Part shown: positions 56,461-64,000 of the stretch, one piece after another
Layout: every line of letters begins with the position of its first letter
How positions within the stretch are numbered: position 1 is the stretch's first letter
DNA from: Actinomycetospora sp. TBRC 11914
Lineage (GTDB): Bacteria > Actinomycetota > Actinomycetes > Mycobacteriales > Pseudonocardiaceae
Direction of reading: 5' to 3'
Assembly (NCBI RefSeq): GCF_012933465.1
Contig: NZ_JABBND010000018.1
Coordinates: forward strand, 1-64,000
Length of the DNA: 64,000 nucleotides
Program-made: the position numbers and the translations under genes
Notes under the pieces: generated by a model
The model's database searches: none
Seen by the model: the letters and a program-made list of their open reading frames with translations, nothing else
What the model was told of the DNA's origin: nothing

Positions 56461-58662
56461 ATGGCGGTGGTGGTGGACGAAGCGGTGCTCGGCGGGCTCG
56501 ACGCCCTGCCGGCCGGCCCCGCGCTGGCCGCCGAGGTCGGCGCGGCCGACCCCGCCGCGCTGACCGGGGACGAGGCCGCGGCGTGGCTGCGGGCCGGGTT
56601 CCGACAGCGCAACCACGCCGACTGGCAGCTGCTGGTCGCGCTGCGCGAGGCCTGCTCCGCGCGGGCCGGGACCACGGTGCGGGTCGGTCTCGACGAGTTC
56701 GCCCCGAAGATCGCCGCGGCCAACCTGGGCTGGTCTCCCGCCGCGGCCGGTCGCAAGCTCGACCTCGCGGTCGGGGTCCTGGAGCGGATGCCCGCGCTCG
56801 GGGAGCGGATGCGCCGCGGGAGCCTGGAGCTGGCCAAGGCCGCCGCGTTCGTCACCGGCCTGGACGGGCTCACCGACGCCCAGTGCGCCGAGGTCCTCGA
56901 CAAGCTGCTCGACGAGGCGGCCGAGCTGCCGTTGGGGCAGTTACGCGACCGGATCCTGGCCGCCGGGTACGCGGTGGACCCGGTGTGGGGCGCCAACCGG
57001 CTCGCCGCGGCCACCGCCCGGGCCCGGGTCTCGACCGAGACCAACCCCTCCGGGGCGGTGAACGTGTGCGGCCGCGATCTGGATCCGGCGCTGGCCCAGG
57101 ACGCCGCGCGCCGGCTGCGAACCCTCGCGCTCGCCGTCCGGCGCCGGCTGCGCTCCGCGGGATGCCGCCGGGCGCTGGGGTTCATCGAGGCCCGGGTGTT
57201 CATCCGGCTCCTCGACGGCACCCTCGCCGCCGCCGACGACACCACGCTCATCGACGCCCTCACCACCGAACTCACCCACCTCCCCGACCACCCCAGCCAC
57301 CCCGACGACGACGGCCCGGACGACCGCGGCCCGGACGACCGCGGCCCCTCGGATGCCGGCGACCCCTGGGATGACGGCGGCCCGGACGACCGCGGCCCGA
57401 ACGACCGCGGTCCCTCGGATGACGGCCCGTGGGATGACGGCGGCCCCTCGGATGACGGCCCCTCGGATGAGGGTGGCCCGGACGACCGCGGCCCGGACGA
57501 CCGCGGGCCGGACGGGAGCGGGCCGGACGACGACGGCCCGGATGACGACGGCCCGGACGACGGCGGCCCGGATGACCGCGGCCCGGACGACGGCGGCCCC
57601 TGGGATGACGGCGGCCGGCCGCCATCGGGCGACGGCCGCGACGACGGCGTCCTTGGCTGCCGCTGGGACGGCGACCATGCCGACGGTGGCTCCGGGGTCG
57701 GGCGCGGTGCTGCCTGCGGTTCGGGGTCGTCGGTGGTGTTCGTCCCCGGGATCGCGGTCCGCCTCGAGCTGTCCACCCTGCTGGGCCTCGACGAGCACCC
57801 CGGGGTGCTGCCCGGGCTCGGCCCGGTTCCCGCCGCCACCGCCCGTCGCGCCGCACTGGCCCGGGGTGCGGCGCAGTGGCAGGTCCTGGTCCACGACCGT
57901 GACGGGCACCTGACCCACCTGCTGACCCTGCGGGCCCCACCGCAGGCCGTCCGCGACCCCCGCCACCGCCGCCAGAGCGTGCAGATCACGGCCCCGGCGG
58001 CGCTGCTGGGTGCCCTCGACCCGAGCGGGGAGGCAGCTCTCGAGCTCCCGGGGGTCGGGCCGGTGGTGCTCGACGCGGCCACCACCGCGTGGCTGCGCCG
58101 CGCCCGCGACGCCCTGATCGCCTCCCGGACCGCCGATCCCGAGGCCCACCCGGCCAGCACCACCCGCGAGCGCGATCGCCGCTTCCCCAGCGCCCGCCTC
58201 GCGGCGTGGGTCCAGGCTCGCGACCAGACCTGCGTGGCGCCCGGCTGCCCCCGCCCGGCCGAGACCTGCGACGTCGACCACACCCTCGACTGGCTGCTCG
58301 GAGGCCGCACCGAAGCCCGGGGCCTCGAGGCGCTGTGCCGCCACGACCACCGCGCCAAACACGAAGGCGGCTGGCACTACCAGCAACCCGAACCCGGCCA
58401 GTTCGTGATCACCGACCCCACCGGCACCCGCCACCGGGTGGAGAGCCGCGTGGTCCACCCCCTGCCCGACCCCGTCGAGCCCGGCCACGGGATCGCCCCC
58501 GACCCCGGCCCACCACCCGCTCCCGGCGACTGGGCGATCCGGCGCACCCCCGACGGACGCATCACCCCGAAAGCCCGCGACACCGCAGCCCAGCTCGCCA
58601 CCCGCGACGGGGCCCACCGACGGCAGCCACCCAGCCGCTACGACCACGACCCCGACTTCTGA
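56461..58662 (+). CDS. DUF222-HNH endonuclease family protein (13E12-like) with acidic repeat insert
   Basis: The 733-residue product has an N-terminal DUF222 domain (about 25-275), an extraordinary repeat insert (about 281-390) of GPDDRGP, GPDDDGP and WDDGGP units, a second part of DUF222 (near 420-540), and a C-terminal HNH domain (near 590-650; CVAPGCPRPAETCDVDHTLDWLLGGR and LCRHDHRAKHEGGW). These 13E12-type proteins are presumed nucleases of unknown target, and several in M. tuberculosis are LexA-controlled. The upstream SOS box fits that. The ATG at 56461 has no leader; ATG at 56457 is out of frame. Confidence 0.9.
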   Translation: MAVVVDEAVLGGLDALPAGPALAAEVGAADPAALTGDEAAAWLRAGFRQRNHADWQLLVALREACSARAGTTVRVGLDEFAPKIAAANLGWSPAAAGRKLDLAVGVLERMPALGERMRRGSLELAKAAAFVTGLDGLTDAQCAEVLDKLLDEAAELPLGQLRDRILAAGYAVDPVWGANRLAAATARARVSTETNPSGAVNVCGRDLDPALAQDAARRLRTLALAVRRRLRSAGCRRALGFIEARVFIRLLDGTLAAADDTTLIDALTTELTHLPDHPSHPDDDGPDDRGPDDRGPSDAGDPWDDGGPDDRGPNDRGPSDDGPWDDGGPSDDGPSDEGGPDDRGPDDRGPDGSGPDDDGPDDDGPDDGGPDDRGPDDGGPWDDGGRPPSGDGRDDGVLGCRWDGDHADGGSGVGRGAACGSGSSVVFVPGIAVRLELSTLLGLDEHPGVLPGLGPVPAATARRAALARGAAQWQVLVHDRDGHLTHLLTLRAPPQAVRDPRHRRQSVQITAPAALLGALDPSGEAALELPGVGPVVLDAATTAWLRRARDALIASRTADPEAHPASTTRERDRRFPSARLAAWVQARDQTCVAPGCPRPAETCDVDHTLDWLLGGRTEARGLEALCRHDHRAKHEGGWHYQQPEPGQFVITDPTGTRHRVESRVVHPLPDPVEPGHGIAPDPGPPPAPGDWAIRRTPDGRITPKARDTAAQLATRDGAHRRQPPSRYDHDPDF
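57301..57620 (+). repeat. Degenerate tandem repeat encoding Asp/Gly/Pro units
   Basis: Repeated units such as GGCCCGGACGACCGC give the peptide GPDDRGP in about twenty variants. The reverse strand also stays open across it, giving an apparent antisense frame of Val/Ala/Arg repeats that is not a gene. Likely length-variable. Confidence 0.8.
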
Positions 58663-58681
58663 CCACGGACGATCACCGGGC

Positions 58682-59893
58682 TCAGGCGGCCAGCGGGACC
58701 GGGTCCTCCCCGCGTGGCGCGGTCGACGGCACCGGGACGCCCGCCACCACCGCCCACGCCGCGAACGGCACGGCGACCGCCCCGAGGGTGAGGTCGGCGC
58801 CCCAGACCGCGCCGGTCTCGAACAGCGCCCGGGCCAGCGAGAGCAGCGACGGTGCCGCCAGCACCGCGGCGCAGAACCAGCCCACCGCGATATCCGACGT
58901 CGGCCGCACCCGCCACAGGGCGGCGCCGAGCAGTACGGCGGCCACCAGCGCGATCGCGACGATGGCGGGCGAGAGCCCCCGCTCGTCGGTCACCTTGGCC
59001 GCCACGTGCAACGGCGAGAAGCGGGCGGACCCGCCCAGCAGGAACGGCACGATCAGCACCACCCACGCCGTCGCCGCGACACCGCCGACCAGCAGCCCCC
59101 GGTTCCGTCCCGCCCGCAGTCCGACGGCCGCCGCGACGATCACGACGACGAGGGCGAGGTGCGGTCGGGTGCAGGTCGTCACCCCGAGGGCGACCGCGGC
59201 CGCGGTCAGGACCCGCACCGACCCGCCGTCGTCGGGACGGGCGGCGCGCAGCGTCCAGATGACCGCGGCGAGGGCCGGCACGGCGCCGCTGACGAGGTCG
59301 TCGCCGACGAGGAACTCGCGCCACACCTCGAGCCCACCGGCGACGGTGAGCAGCCACAGCAGCGTCGGGCCCGCCCGCAGCCGCCACCCCCCGTTCAGCA
59401 GGGGCAGCAGCAGCGCGGTCCACACCACGTTCTGCCAGGCCGCCGTCCCCGCCAGGAACCGGAACGGGGCGGCGAGCAGCAACGCGCCCGGCAGCGGGGT
59501 GATCGGGTTCCCGAGGTAGGTGGTCGCGGTGTAGGGGTAGCGGCCCGCCGCGAGTTCGCCCAGGGCCACGTCGAGGGCGTTCGCGCGGTCGCTCCCGACG
59601 CCGAGGACCAGGTCGGCGCTCCTCGGGACGCCGACGACGAACACCACCGTGAGCGTCGCCAGGCACGCGACGGCGACGGCGGGCAGCACCCAGGACGGGG
59701 TGCGCTCCAGCAGCCCGATCGCCGGCGGGAGCAGCAGCGCCACCACCCCCGCCGCCATCGCGTACGCGACGACGGCGGGCGGCCCGCCGAGGTTCATCGC
59801 CGTGTGGACGGACACGACCACGAGGAGGGTGGCGAAGGCGGCGGCCGCGACGACGCCGAGGCCGCCCGCCGTCCTACATGAAGCTCGCGTCAC
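58682..59893 (-). CDS. Polytopic membrane protein, glycosyltransferase-like (GT-C/DUF2029 type)
   Basis: The 403-residue product has about ten membrane helices. An extracellular loop after helix 3 (about 100-125; GSDRANALDVALGELAAGRYPYTATTYLGNPITPLPG) resembles the acidic, substrate-binding first loop of GT-C mannosyltransferase-like proteins. The start (GTG 59893) overlaps the end of the GNAT-like gene by 20 bp, so it is the last gene of the NRPS-P450 operon. Function is inferred weakly. Confidence 0.75.
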   Translation of the reverse strand: MTRASCRTAGGLGVVAAAAFATLLVVVSVHTAMNLGGPPAVVAYAMAAGVVALLLPPAIGLLERTPSWVLPAVAVACLATLTVVFVVGVPRSADLVLGVGSDRANALDVALGELAAGRYPYTATTYLGNPITPLPGALLLAAPFRFLAGTAAWQNVVWTALLLPLLNGGWRLRAGPTLLWLLTVAGGLEVWREFLVGDDLVSGAVPALAAVIWTLRAARPDDGGSVRVLTAAAVALGVTTCTRPHLALVVVIVAAAVGLRAGRNRGLLVGGVAATAWVVLIVPFLLGGSARFSPLHVAAKVTDERGLSPAIVAIALVAAVLLGAALWRVRPTSDIAVGWFCAAVLAAPSLLSLARALFETGAVWGADLTLGAVAVPFAAWAVVAGVPVPSTAPRGEDPVPLAA

Positions 59894-61022
59894 CGTCGTA
59901 CTCGGACGGGTCCCAGACGTCCGGGTGCGCCAACGTGTCGGCGAGGTCCGGGTCGGTGGTCCGGTAGTAGAAGGACCAGGCGGCCTTGGTGATCCGGTAG
60001 GGAGCCACCTCGTCGAACCCGGCCATCTTCGGGATGTCGCAGCCGTTGTGCTCGAGCATCCCGATGCGGGCCCCCGCGCAGCGGGCGGCCGCCGCGCGGG
60101 CGAGGCCGGGCAGCAGGTCGACCGAGGGCTCGACGCTCTGGAAGTCCACGATCTTCATGCTGCGCATCCCCGACGGGCGCGTGTACTCCCGCACCACGCA
60201 GAACGCTCGGATCCGCCCGCCCTGCTCGGCGGTGTAGACCCACAGCCGCCCGGCCCGCAGCGGGATGCCGTAGTGCCACTCGAGGGTGGCACGGTCCCGC
60301 ACGGCCAGGAGCACGTCGGGCTGCTGGGCGCGCAGCTCCTCCCAGAACGCGTCGAACCGGTCGTCGAACCCGCGACCCTTGACGACCTCGAAGCCCTCCG
60401 GGGCCGGGGCGAGCTTCCGGGAGGTGAACCCCTCCTTCACCGCGAGCCCCGCCGCACCGGGCACGGCGAGGGCCCCGGCCAGCGGGATGCCCTTCATCGC
60501 CAGCACCTCGCGGGTGAACGAGCGGCGGTTGGTGACCACGTAGGCGGCCCGGGCCCAGTCCCCGCGCGGCACCCGGGTGCCGTAGGCCTGCCAGATCGTG
60601 GTGGCGCCGACCCCGACGTTGGAGCTGATGACGAAGTCGGCCTCGTCCTGCTCGAAGTACTCGTCCATGAGCAGCGCCGCGTAGCCGCGGTGCTCCTCGG
60701 TGACCGCCCAGGCCAGGCCGTTGCCGGCGATCTTCTCCTCGCCGTGCAGGACGTAGGGCGACGGGACGTTGGTGACCGCGCCGACGATCGACCCGTCGCC
60801 GTCCTCGAGGACCCAGCCCACCGTCCAGCGGTCGGCCAGCCGGGGCCAGAGCGGGTTCTCCTCGAACAGCGCCCGCCGCTGGTCGGGCGTGAAGATGTTC
60901 GTCAGGAACCGCGACTCCAGGCGGTGCATGGCCGGGAAGTCGTCGAAGGTCGCCGGCCGCAGCTCGGGCGGCTCGACGAAGGCCGCCGGCGCGGCCGCCG
61001 TCGGGGTGGACTCCGCGCTCAC
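59874..61022 (-). CDS. GNAT-like acyltransferase
   Basis: The 382-residue product begins with a disordered Ala/Pro stretch, then a GNAT-type fold (ELRPATFDDFPAMHRLESRFL, GWVLEDGDGSIVGAVTNVPSPYVLHGEEKIAGNGLAWAVTEEHRGYAALLMDEYF) and a second half that also looks GNAT-like (TLEWHYGIPLRAGRLWVYTAEQGGRIRAFCVVREY). The double fold is typical of acyl- or aminoacyl-transferases that take carrier- or CoA-bound acyl groups. Its GTG overlaps the P450 stop by 4 nt. In this context it may move the modified aminoacyl group from the carrier protein; that is inference. Confidence 0.75.
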   Translation of the reverse strand: MSAESTPTAAAPAAFVEPPELRPATFDDFPAMHRLESRFLTNIFTPDQRRALFEENPLWPRLADRWTVGWVLEDGDGSIVGAVTNVPSPYVLHGEEKIAGNGLAWAVTEEHRGYAALLMDEYFEQDEADFVISSNVGVGATTIWQAYGTRVPRGDWARAAYVVTNRRSFTREVLAMKGIPLAGALAVPGAAGLAVKEGFTSRKLAPAPEGFEVVKGRGFDDRFDAFWEELRAQQPDVLLAVRDRATLEWHYGIPLRAGRLWVYTAEQGGRIRAFCVVREYTRPSGMRSMKIVDFQSVEPSVDLLPGLARAAAARCAGARIGMLEHNGCDIPKMAGFDEVAPYRITKAAWSFYYRTTDPDLADTLAHPDVWDPSEYDGDASFM

Positions 61023-62272
61023 GTGCCGGACACCTGCAGCGGGAGTGCGGTGAGGCCGCGCAGGCCGAGGTTCTCGCGCCAGGTCAGCGGCTCGTCGACG
61101 AGCTCGATGGTGGGCAGACGCCGCAGCAGGGTCCCGAAGCCGATGCGGCCCTCGAGGCGGGCCAGGGGGGCGCCGAAGCAGAAGTGCGCGCCCCAGGCGA
61201 AGGCGACGTGGCGGTTGTCCTGGCGGGCGATGTCGAGCCGGTCGGGGTCGTGGAAGCGCTGCGGGTCGCGGTTGGCCGACCCCATCACCGCGATCACGGC
61301 CTGCTTCTGCCCGATCTGCTTCCCGCCGAGCTCCAGGTCCTTGGGCGCGAGGCGGGCGGTGTGCTGGCTCGGGCTCTCGAAGCGCAGCAGCTCCTCGACC
61401 GCGGAGTCCATCAGCTCGGGGTGGGCGCGCAGCCGGGCCAGGGCCTCCGGGTCGCGCAGCAGCGCGAGCAGGCCGTTGCCGAACAGGTTGGTCGTGGTCT
61501 CCAGACCGCCGACCATGGTGACGATGCAGTTGGCGACGATCTCCTCGGTGGTGAACCGGTCGCCGTCGACCTCGGCGTTGATGTAGGCCGAGACGAGCCC
61601 GTCGACCGGCTTCTCGCGCTGCGCCTCGACCTCCTTGGTGAAGTAGGAGACGAGGTTCTGCACGGCCTCGAGCACGCCGCCGAGCCGCTCGGGGTTGTGC
61701 TGGAAGTTGCCCAGCATCTCCGCGAACGTCGTCGACCACCGCTTGAGGTCCATGTGGTCCTCGACCGGGACGCCGAGCAGGTCGGTGGTGACCATGGCCG
61801 GCAGCGGGTCGGCGAAGTCCGCCATGAGGTCCATGCGGCCGTCGCCGCGGGCCAGGACGGCGTCGATCAGCTGCTCGCCGATCTCGGCGATGCGCTGGTC
61901 GAGCACCGCCACCCGCCCGGGGGTGAACGCCGCGCTGGCCAGCCGGCGGACCCGGGGGTGCTCCGGCGCGTCCATGAACAGCATCATCCGGACCATCAGC
62001 TCGGCGACCGGCGCGACCTCGGGGACCCCGAGCAGCTCGAAGTACTCCGGGGGCGGGGTGCGCCGCGCCGAGAAGCGCTTCAGCACCGTCGTCACGTCGT
62101 CGTAGCCGGTGACGATCCACGCGTGCAGGTACGGGTCCCAGTGCACCGGGTCGGTGGTGCGCAGGTTCTTGTACAGCGGGTACGGGTCGGCCAGGACCTC
62201 GGGGTCGAGCAGCTCGGCGTAGCTGCGCGTCTCCTCCTCGAGCTCCGGGTCGACGGTGCTCTGCTCGGTCAT
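61019..62272 (-). CDS. Cytochrome P450 of the NRPS operon
   Basis: The 417-residue P450 has I-helix MVGGLETTTN, ExxR in EELLRFES and the heme loop FAWGAHFCFGAPLAR. A P450 next to a stand-alone adenylation-carrier protein is the arrangement of enzymes that beta-hydroxylate carrier-bound amino acids (NovH/NovI, NikP1/NikQ). The ATG overlaps the NRPS stop by ATGA. Redox partner not in the window. Confidence 0.93.
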   Translation of the reverse strand: MTEQSTVDPELEEETRSYAELLDPEVLADPYPLYKNLRTTDPVHWDPYLHAWIVTGYDDVTTVLKRFSARRTPPPEYFELLGVPEVAPVAELMVRMMLFMDAPEHPRVRRLASAAFTPGRVAVLDQRIAEIGEQLIDAVLARGDGRMDLMADFADPLPAMVTTDLLGVPVEDHMDLKRWSTTFAEMLGNFQHNPERLGGVLEAVQNLVSYFTKEVEAQREKPVDGLVSAYINAEVDGDRFTTEEIVANCIVTMVGGLETTTNLFGNGLLALLRDPEALARLRAHPELMDSAVEELLRFESPSQHTARLAPKDLELGGKQIGQKQAVIAVMGSANRDPQRFHDPDRLDIARQDNRHVAFAWGAHFCFGAPLARLEGRIGFGTLLRRLPTIELVDEPLTWRENLGLRGLTALPLQVSGT

Positions 62273-64000
62273 GCGCTCGCCTCCTGCTGCTGCTGCGCGA
62301 CCTCGGCGGCGATCGCCGAGACCGTGGGGCCGCGGAAGAGCTGCCGCAGCGTCATCTTGACCCCGTAGCGCTGCCGGACCCTCGAGACCACCTGCATGGC
62401 CAGCATGGAGTGGCCGCCGAGCAGGAAGATATTGTCGTCCTCGCCGACCTGCGGGAGGTTGAGCAGCTCGGCGATCAGCGCACCGAGCCAGACCTTGACG
62501 TCGTCGGTGCTCTCGCCCGCCGGGGACGCCGCGGGCGCCTCGGCGACGACGGGCCGGGGGAGGGCGGCCCGGTCGAGCTTGCCGTTGGGGGTCGTGGGCA
62601 GCGCGTCGAGGGTGACGACGTGGGCCGGGACCATGTACTCGGGCAGCTGCGCGGCCAGGAAGGCCCGCACGTCCGCCGCGGCCGGGGCCTCGTTGCCCGA
62701 CGGGACGACGTAGGCGACCAGCTCGCGCTCGCCCTCCCCGGACTCGTCGCCGACGACGGTGACGGTGCCGGCGCCGACGCCCGGGGCCTGGGTGAGCCAG
62801 CTGGTGATCTCGGCCGGCTCGATGCGGTAGCCGCGGACCTTGACCTGGTCGTCGAGGCGGCCGAGGAAGAGCAGCCGGCCGTCGTCGAGGCGGCGCACGC
62901 GGTCGCCGGTGCGGTAGGCGCGCACCGGGACGTCGTCCTCGGTGCGCACGGCGACGAACCGCTCGGAGGTGCGCTTCGGGTCCCCCCGGTAGCCGCGGCC
63001 GACGTGCGGGCCGGCGAGCACGAGCTCGCCCGGCTCGCCCTCACGGACCGGGCGCAGGGCCTCGTCGAGCACCAGGGCCACGGTGCCCGGCAGTGGCCGG
63101 CCGATCGAGGGCGGGCCGGGGTGGTCGCCCTCCGGGGCCACCTCACCGGAGGTGGCGACGACGGTGCACTCGGTCGGGCCGTAGTTGTTGACCAGGGTGA
63201 ACGGGAGCCCGGGCAGCGGCCGGCGGTTCAGCCGCTCCGCGCCCGTCAGCAGGGTGCGCAGCGCGGTGCCGGCCGGCCACTCGGCCGCCATGAGCTGCTC
63301 GGCGAGCAGCGTGGGCGCGAACGCGACCGTGATCTGCTTCTCGACCAGCCAGTCCTGCAGCAGCTGCGGCGAGCGGTGGGTCGCGTCGTCGGCGACGTGC
63401 AGCGCGGCGCCGGCGGCCAGCGGCGGCCAGATCTCCCAGACCGCCGCGTCGAACCCGAGCCCGGCGACCTGCGAGCTGCGGTCGGCGGCGGTGAGGCCGA
63501 ACGCGTCGTTGTGCCAGTCGACGAGCGACGCGAGGTTGCCGTGGGTGATCTCGACGCCCTTCGGGCGGCCGGTGGACCCCGAGGTGTAGATGACGTAGGC
63601 GAGGCTGTCGGCGTCGGTGCGCGGGTCCGACGGCGTCTGCGGGGCCGGGGTGAGGCTGCGCGGCTCGTCGAGGTCGAGCACCGTCCAGGGGCCCCGCGGG
63701 ACCGCGCCGGCCCGGGACGCGTCGGTCAGCACGACCGCCGTCCGGGAGTCGCCGAGGATGTACTCGACCCGGTCGGGCGGGGTGGCGGGGTCGAGCGGCA
63801 GGTAGGCCGCGCCGGCCTTCATCACCGCGGCGGCCGCGAGGACGTAGCGGGCCGACCGCGGGAGCATGACGGCCACGCACGACCCGGGGCCGGCGCCGGC
63901 GGCCTGCAGGGCCGCCGCGAGCCGGTCCGCCCGGTCGTCGAGCTCCCCGTAGGTCAACGTCACGTCCGGGCCCGCGACCGCGACGCGGTCGGCGGCGCTC
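62269..64000 (-). CDS. NRPS adenylation-peptidyl carrier didomain (partial, runs off the window)
   Basis: The visible product, at least 576 residues, is an adenylation domain: LTYGELDDRADRLA, KAGAAYLPLDP, YTSGSTGRPKGV, GFDAAVWEIW, NNYGPTE, YRTGDRVR and NGKLDR. A carrier domain follows, with the phosphopantetheine Ser at 62407-62409 in LGGHSM. No condensation or thioesterase domain follows. The hand-read specificity code is D-A-W-F-L-G-N-V-V, followed by the Lys, matching a known leucine code. The reading frame is open to base 64000, so the start lies outside. Confidence 0.92.
   Translation of the reverse strand, partial: SAADRVAVAGPDVTLTYGELDDRADRLAAALQAAGAGPGSCVAVMLPRSARYVLAAAAVMKAGAAYLPLDPATPPDRVEYILGDSRTAVVLTDASRAGAVPRGPWTVLDLDEPRSLTPAPQTPSDPRTDADSLAYVIYTSGSTGRPKGVEITHGNLASLVDWHNDAFGLTAADRSSQVAGLGFDAAVWEIWPPLAAGAALHVADDATHRSPQLLQDWLVEKQITVAFAPTLLAEQLMAAEWPAGTALRTLLTGAERLNRRPLPGLPFTLVNNYGPTECTVVATSGEVAPEGDHPGPPSIGRPLPGTVALVLDEALRPVREGEPGELVLAGPHVGRGYRGDPKRTSERFVAVRTEDDVPVRAYRTGDRVRRLDDGRLLFLGRLDDQVKVRGYRIEPAEITSWLTQAPGVGAGTVTVVGDESGEGERELVAYVVPSGNEAPAAADVRAFLAAQLPEYMVPAHVVTLDALPTTPNGKLDRAALPRPVVAEAPAASPAGESTDDVKVWLGALIAELLNLPQVGEDDNIFLLGGHSMLAMQVVSRVRQRYGVKMTLRQLFRGPTVSAIAAEVAQQQQEASA

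Noticed and set aside
57272..57940. Apparent Arg/Gly/Pro-rich protein antisense to the DUF222 gene
   Set aside because: Composition is that expected from GC-rich repeats; not a gene.
56941..58647. 568-codon antisense frame with AVVRAAVIR repeats
   Set aside because: Produced by the Asp/Gly/Pro repeat of the DUF222-HNH gene read on the other strand; no domain.

Overview
This is a very GC-rich window from a high-GC actinobacterium, most likely in or near the Pseudonocardiaceae (Pseudonocardia or Actinomycetospora type). The evidence is strong G/C bias at third codon positions, frequent GTG starts, 4-nt GTGA/ATGA gene overlaps, and gene order closely matching mycobacteria. I saw no rRNA, tRNA, CRISPR array or insertion sequence. 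All functions are read from the sequence by eye.

Layout. 1-9.7 kb: a hypothetical gene, aconitase (acn, minus), then on plus a RipA-like NlpC/P60 hydrolase, MoxR1, a DUF58 protein and a VWA membrane protein, followed by fabG and inhA. This matches the M. tuberculosis Rv1475c-Rv1484 order. 10.6-15.1 kb breaks that order: a large LuxR-type (LAL) regulator, a much shortened FAD oxidase and an M50-like membrane peptidase lie between inhA and hemH. 15.3-20.1 kb resumes it: hemH, an Rv1486c-like gene, a DUF3097 gene, nfeD and an SPFH (stomatin) gene. 20-30.7 kb is mixed: an atypical glutamyl-tRNA synthetase, DUF3616, TauE/SafE, a DUF6777-type membrane protein, aldehyde dehydrogenase, a CrtU-like flavoprotein, a lipoprotein, a DedA/TVP38-type membrane protein and a glycolipid-binding-domain protein.

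30.8-37.9 kb holds a second MoxR cluster (membrane protein, DUF4129, DUF4350, MoxR, DUF58, SpoIIM, RDD) matching Rv3689-Rv3695. The two MoxR-chaperone/DUF58 systems, far apart in M. tuberculosis, are thus about 25 kb apart here. 37.9-42.7 kb is a copper region: CopA-type ATPase, a small membrane protein and a CopD-CtaG fusion. 42.7-56.3 kb is housekeeping and accessory metabolism: MFS transporter, ilvA, htpG, LLM oxidoreductase, amidase, Nudix hydrolase, P450, enoyl-CoA hydratase, CDF transporter, an SRPBCC-ArsR-DUF899 operon and a TMEM164/YwaF-like membrane protein.

56.4-64 kb has two notable elements. One is a DUF222-HNH nuclease-family gene with a perfect actinobacterial SOS box just before its start codon. 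The other is a minus-strand, translationally coupled operon cut by the window edge: an NRPS adenylation-carrier didomain whose hand-read specificity code matches leucine, a P450, a GNAT-like acyltransferase and a polytopic membrane protein. It looks like a small carrier-bound amino-acid hydroxylation and transfer pathway and is the best candidate here for an undescribed system.

Regulatory and repeat features include two copies of a long palindrome between convergent genes, a hairpin between fabG and inhA, a promoter with two matching dyads in front of the ArsR operon, and a palindrome-bearing in-frame insertion in the CopD-CtaG gene.
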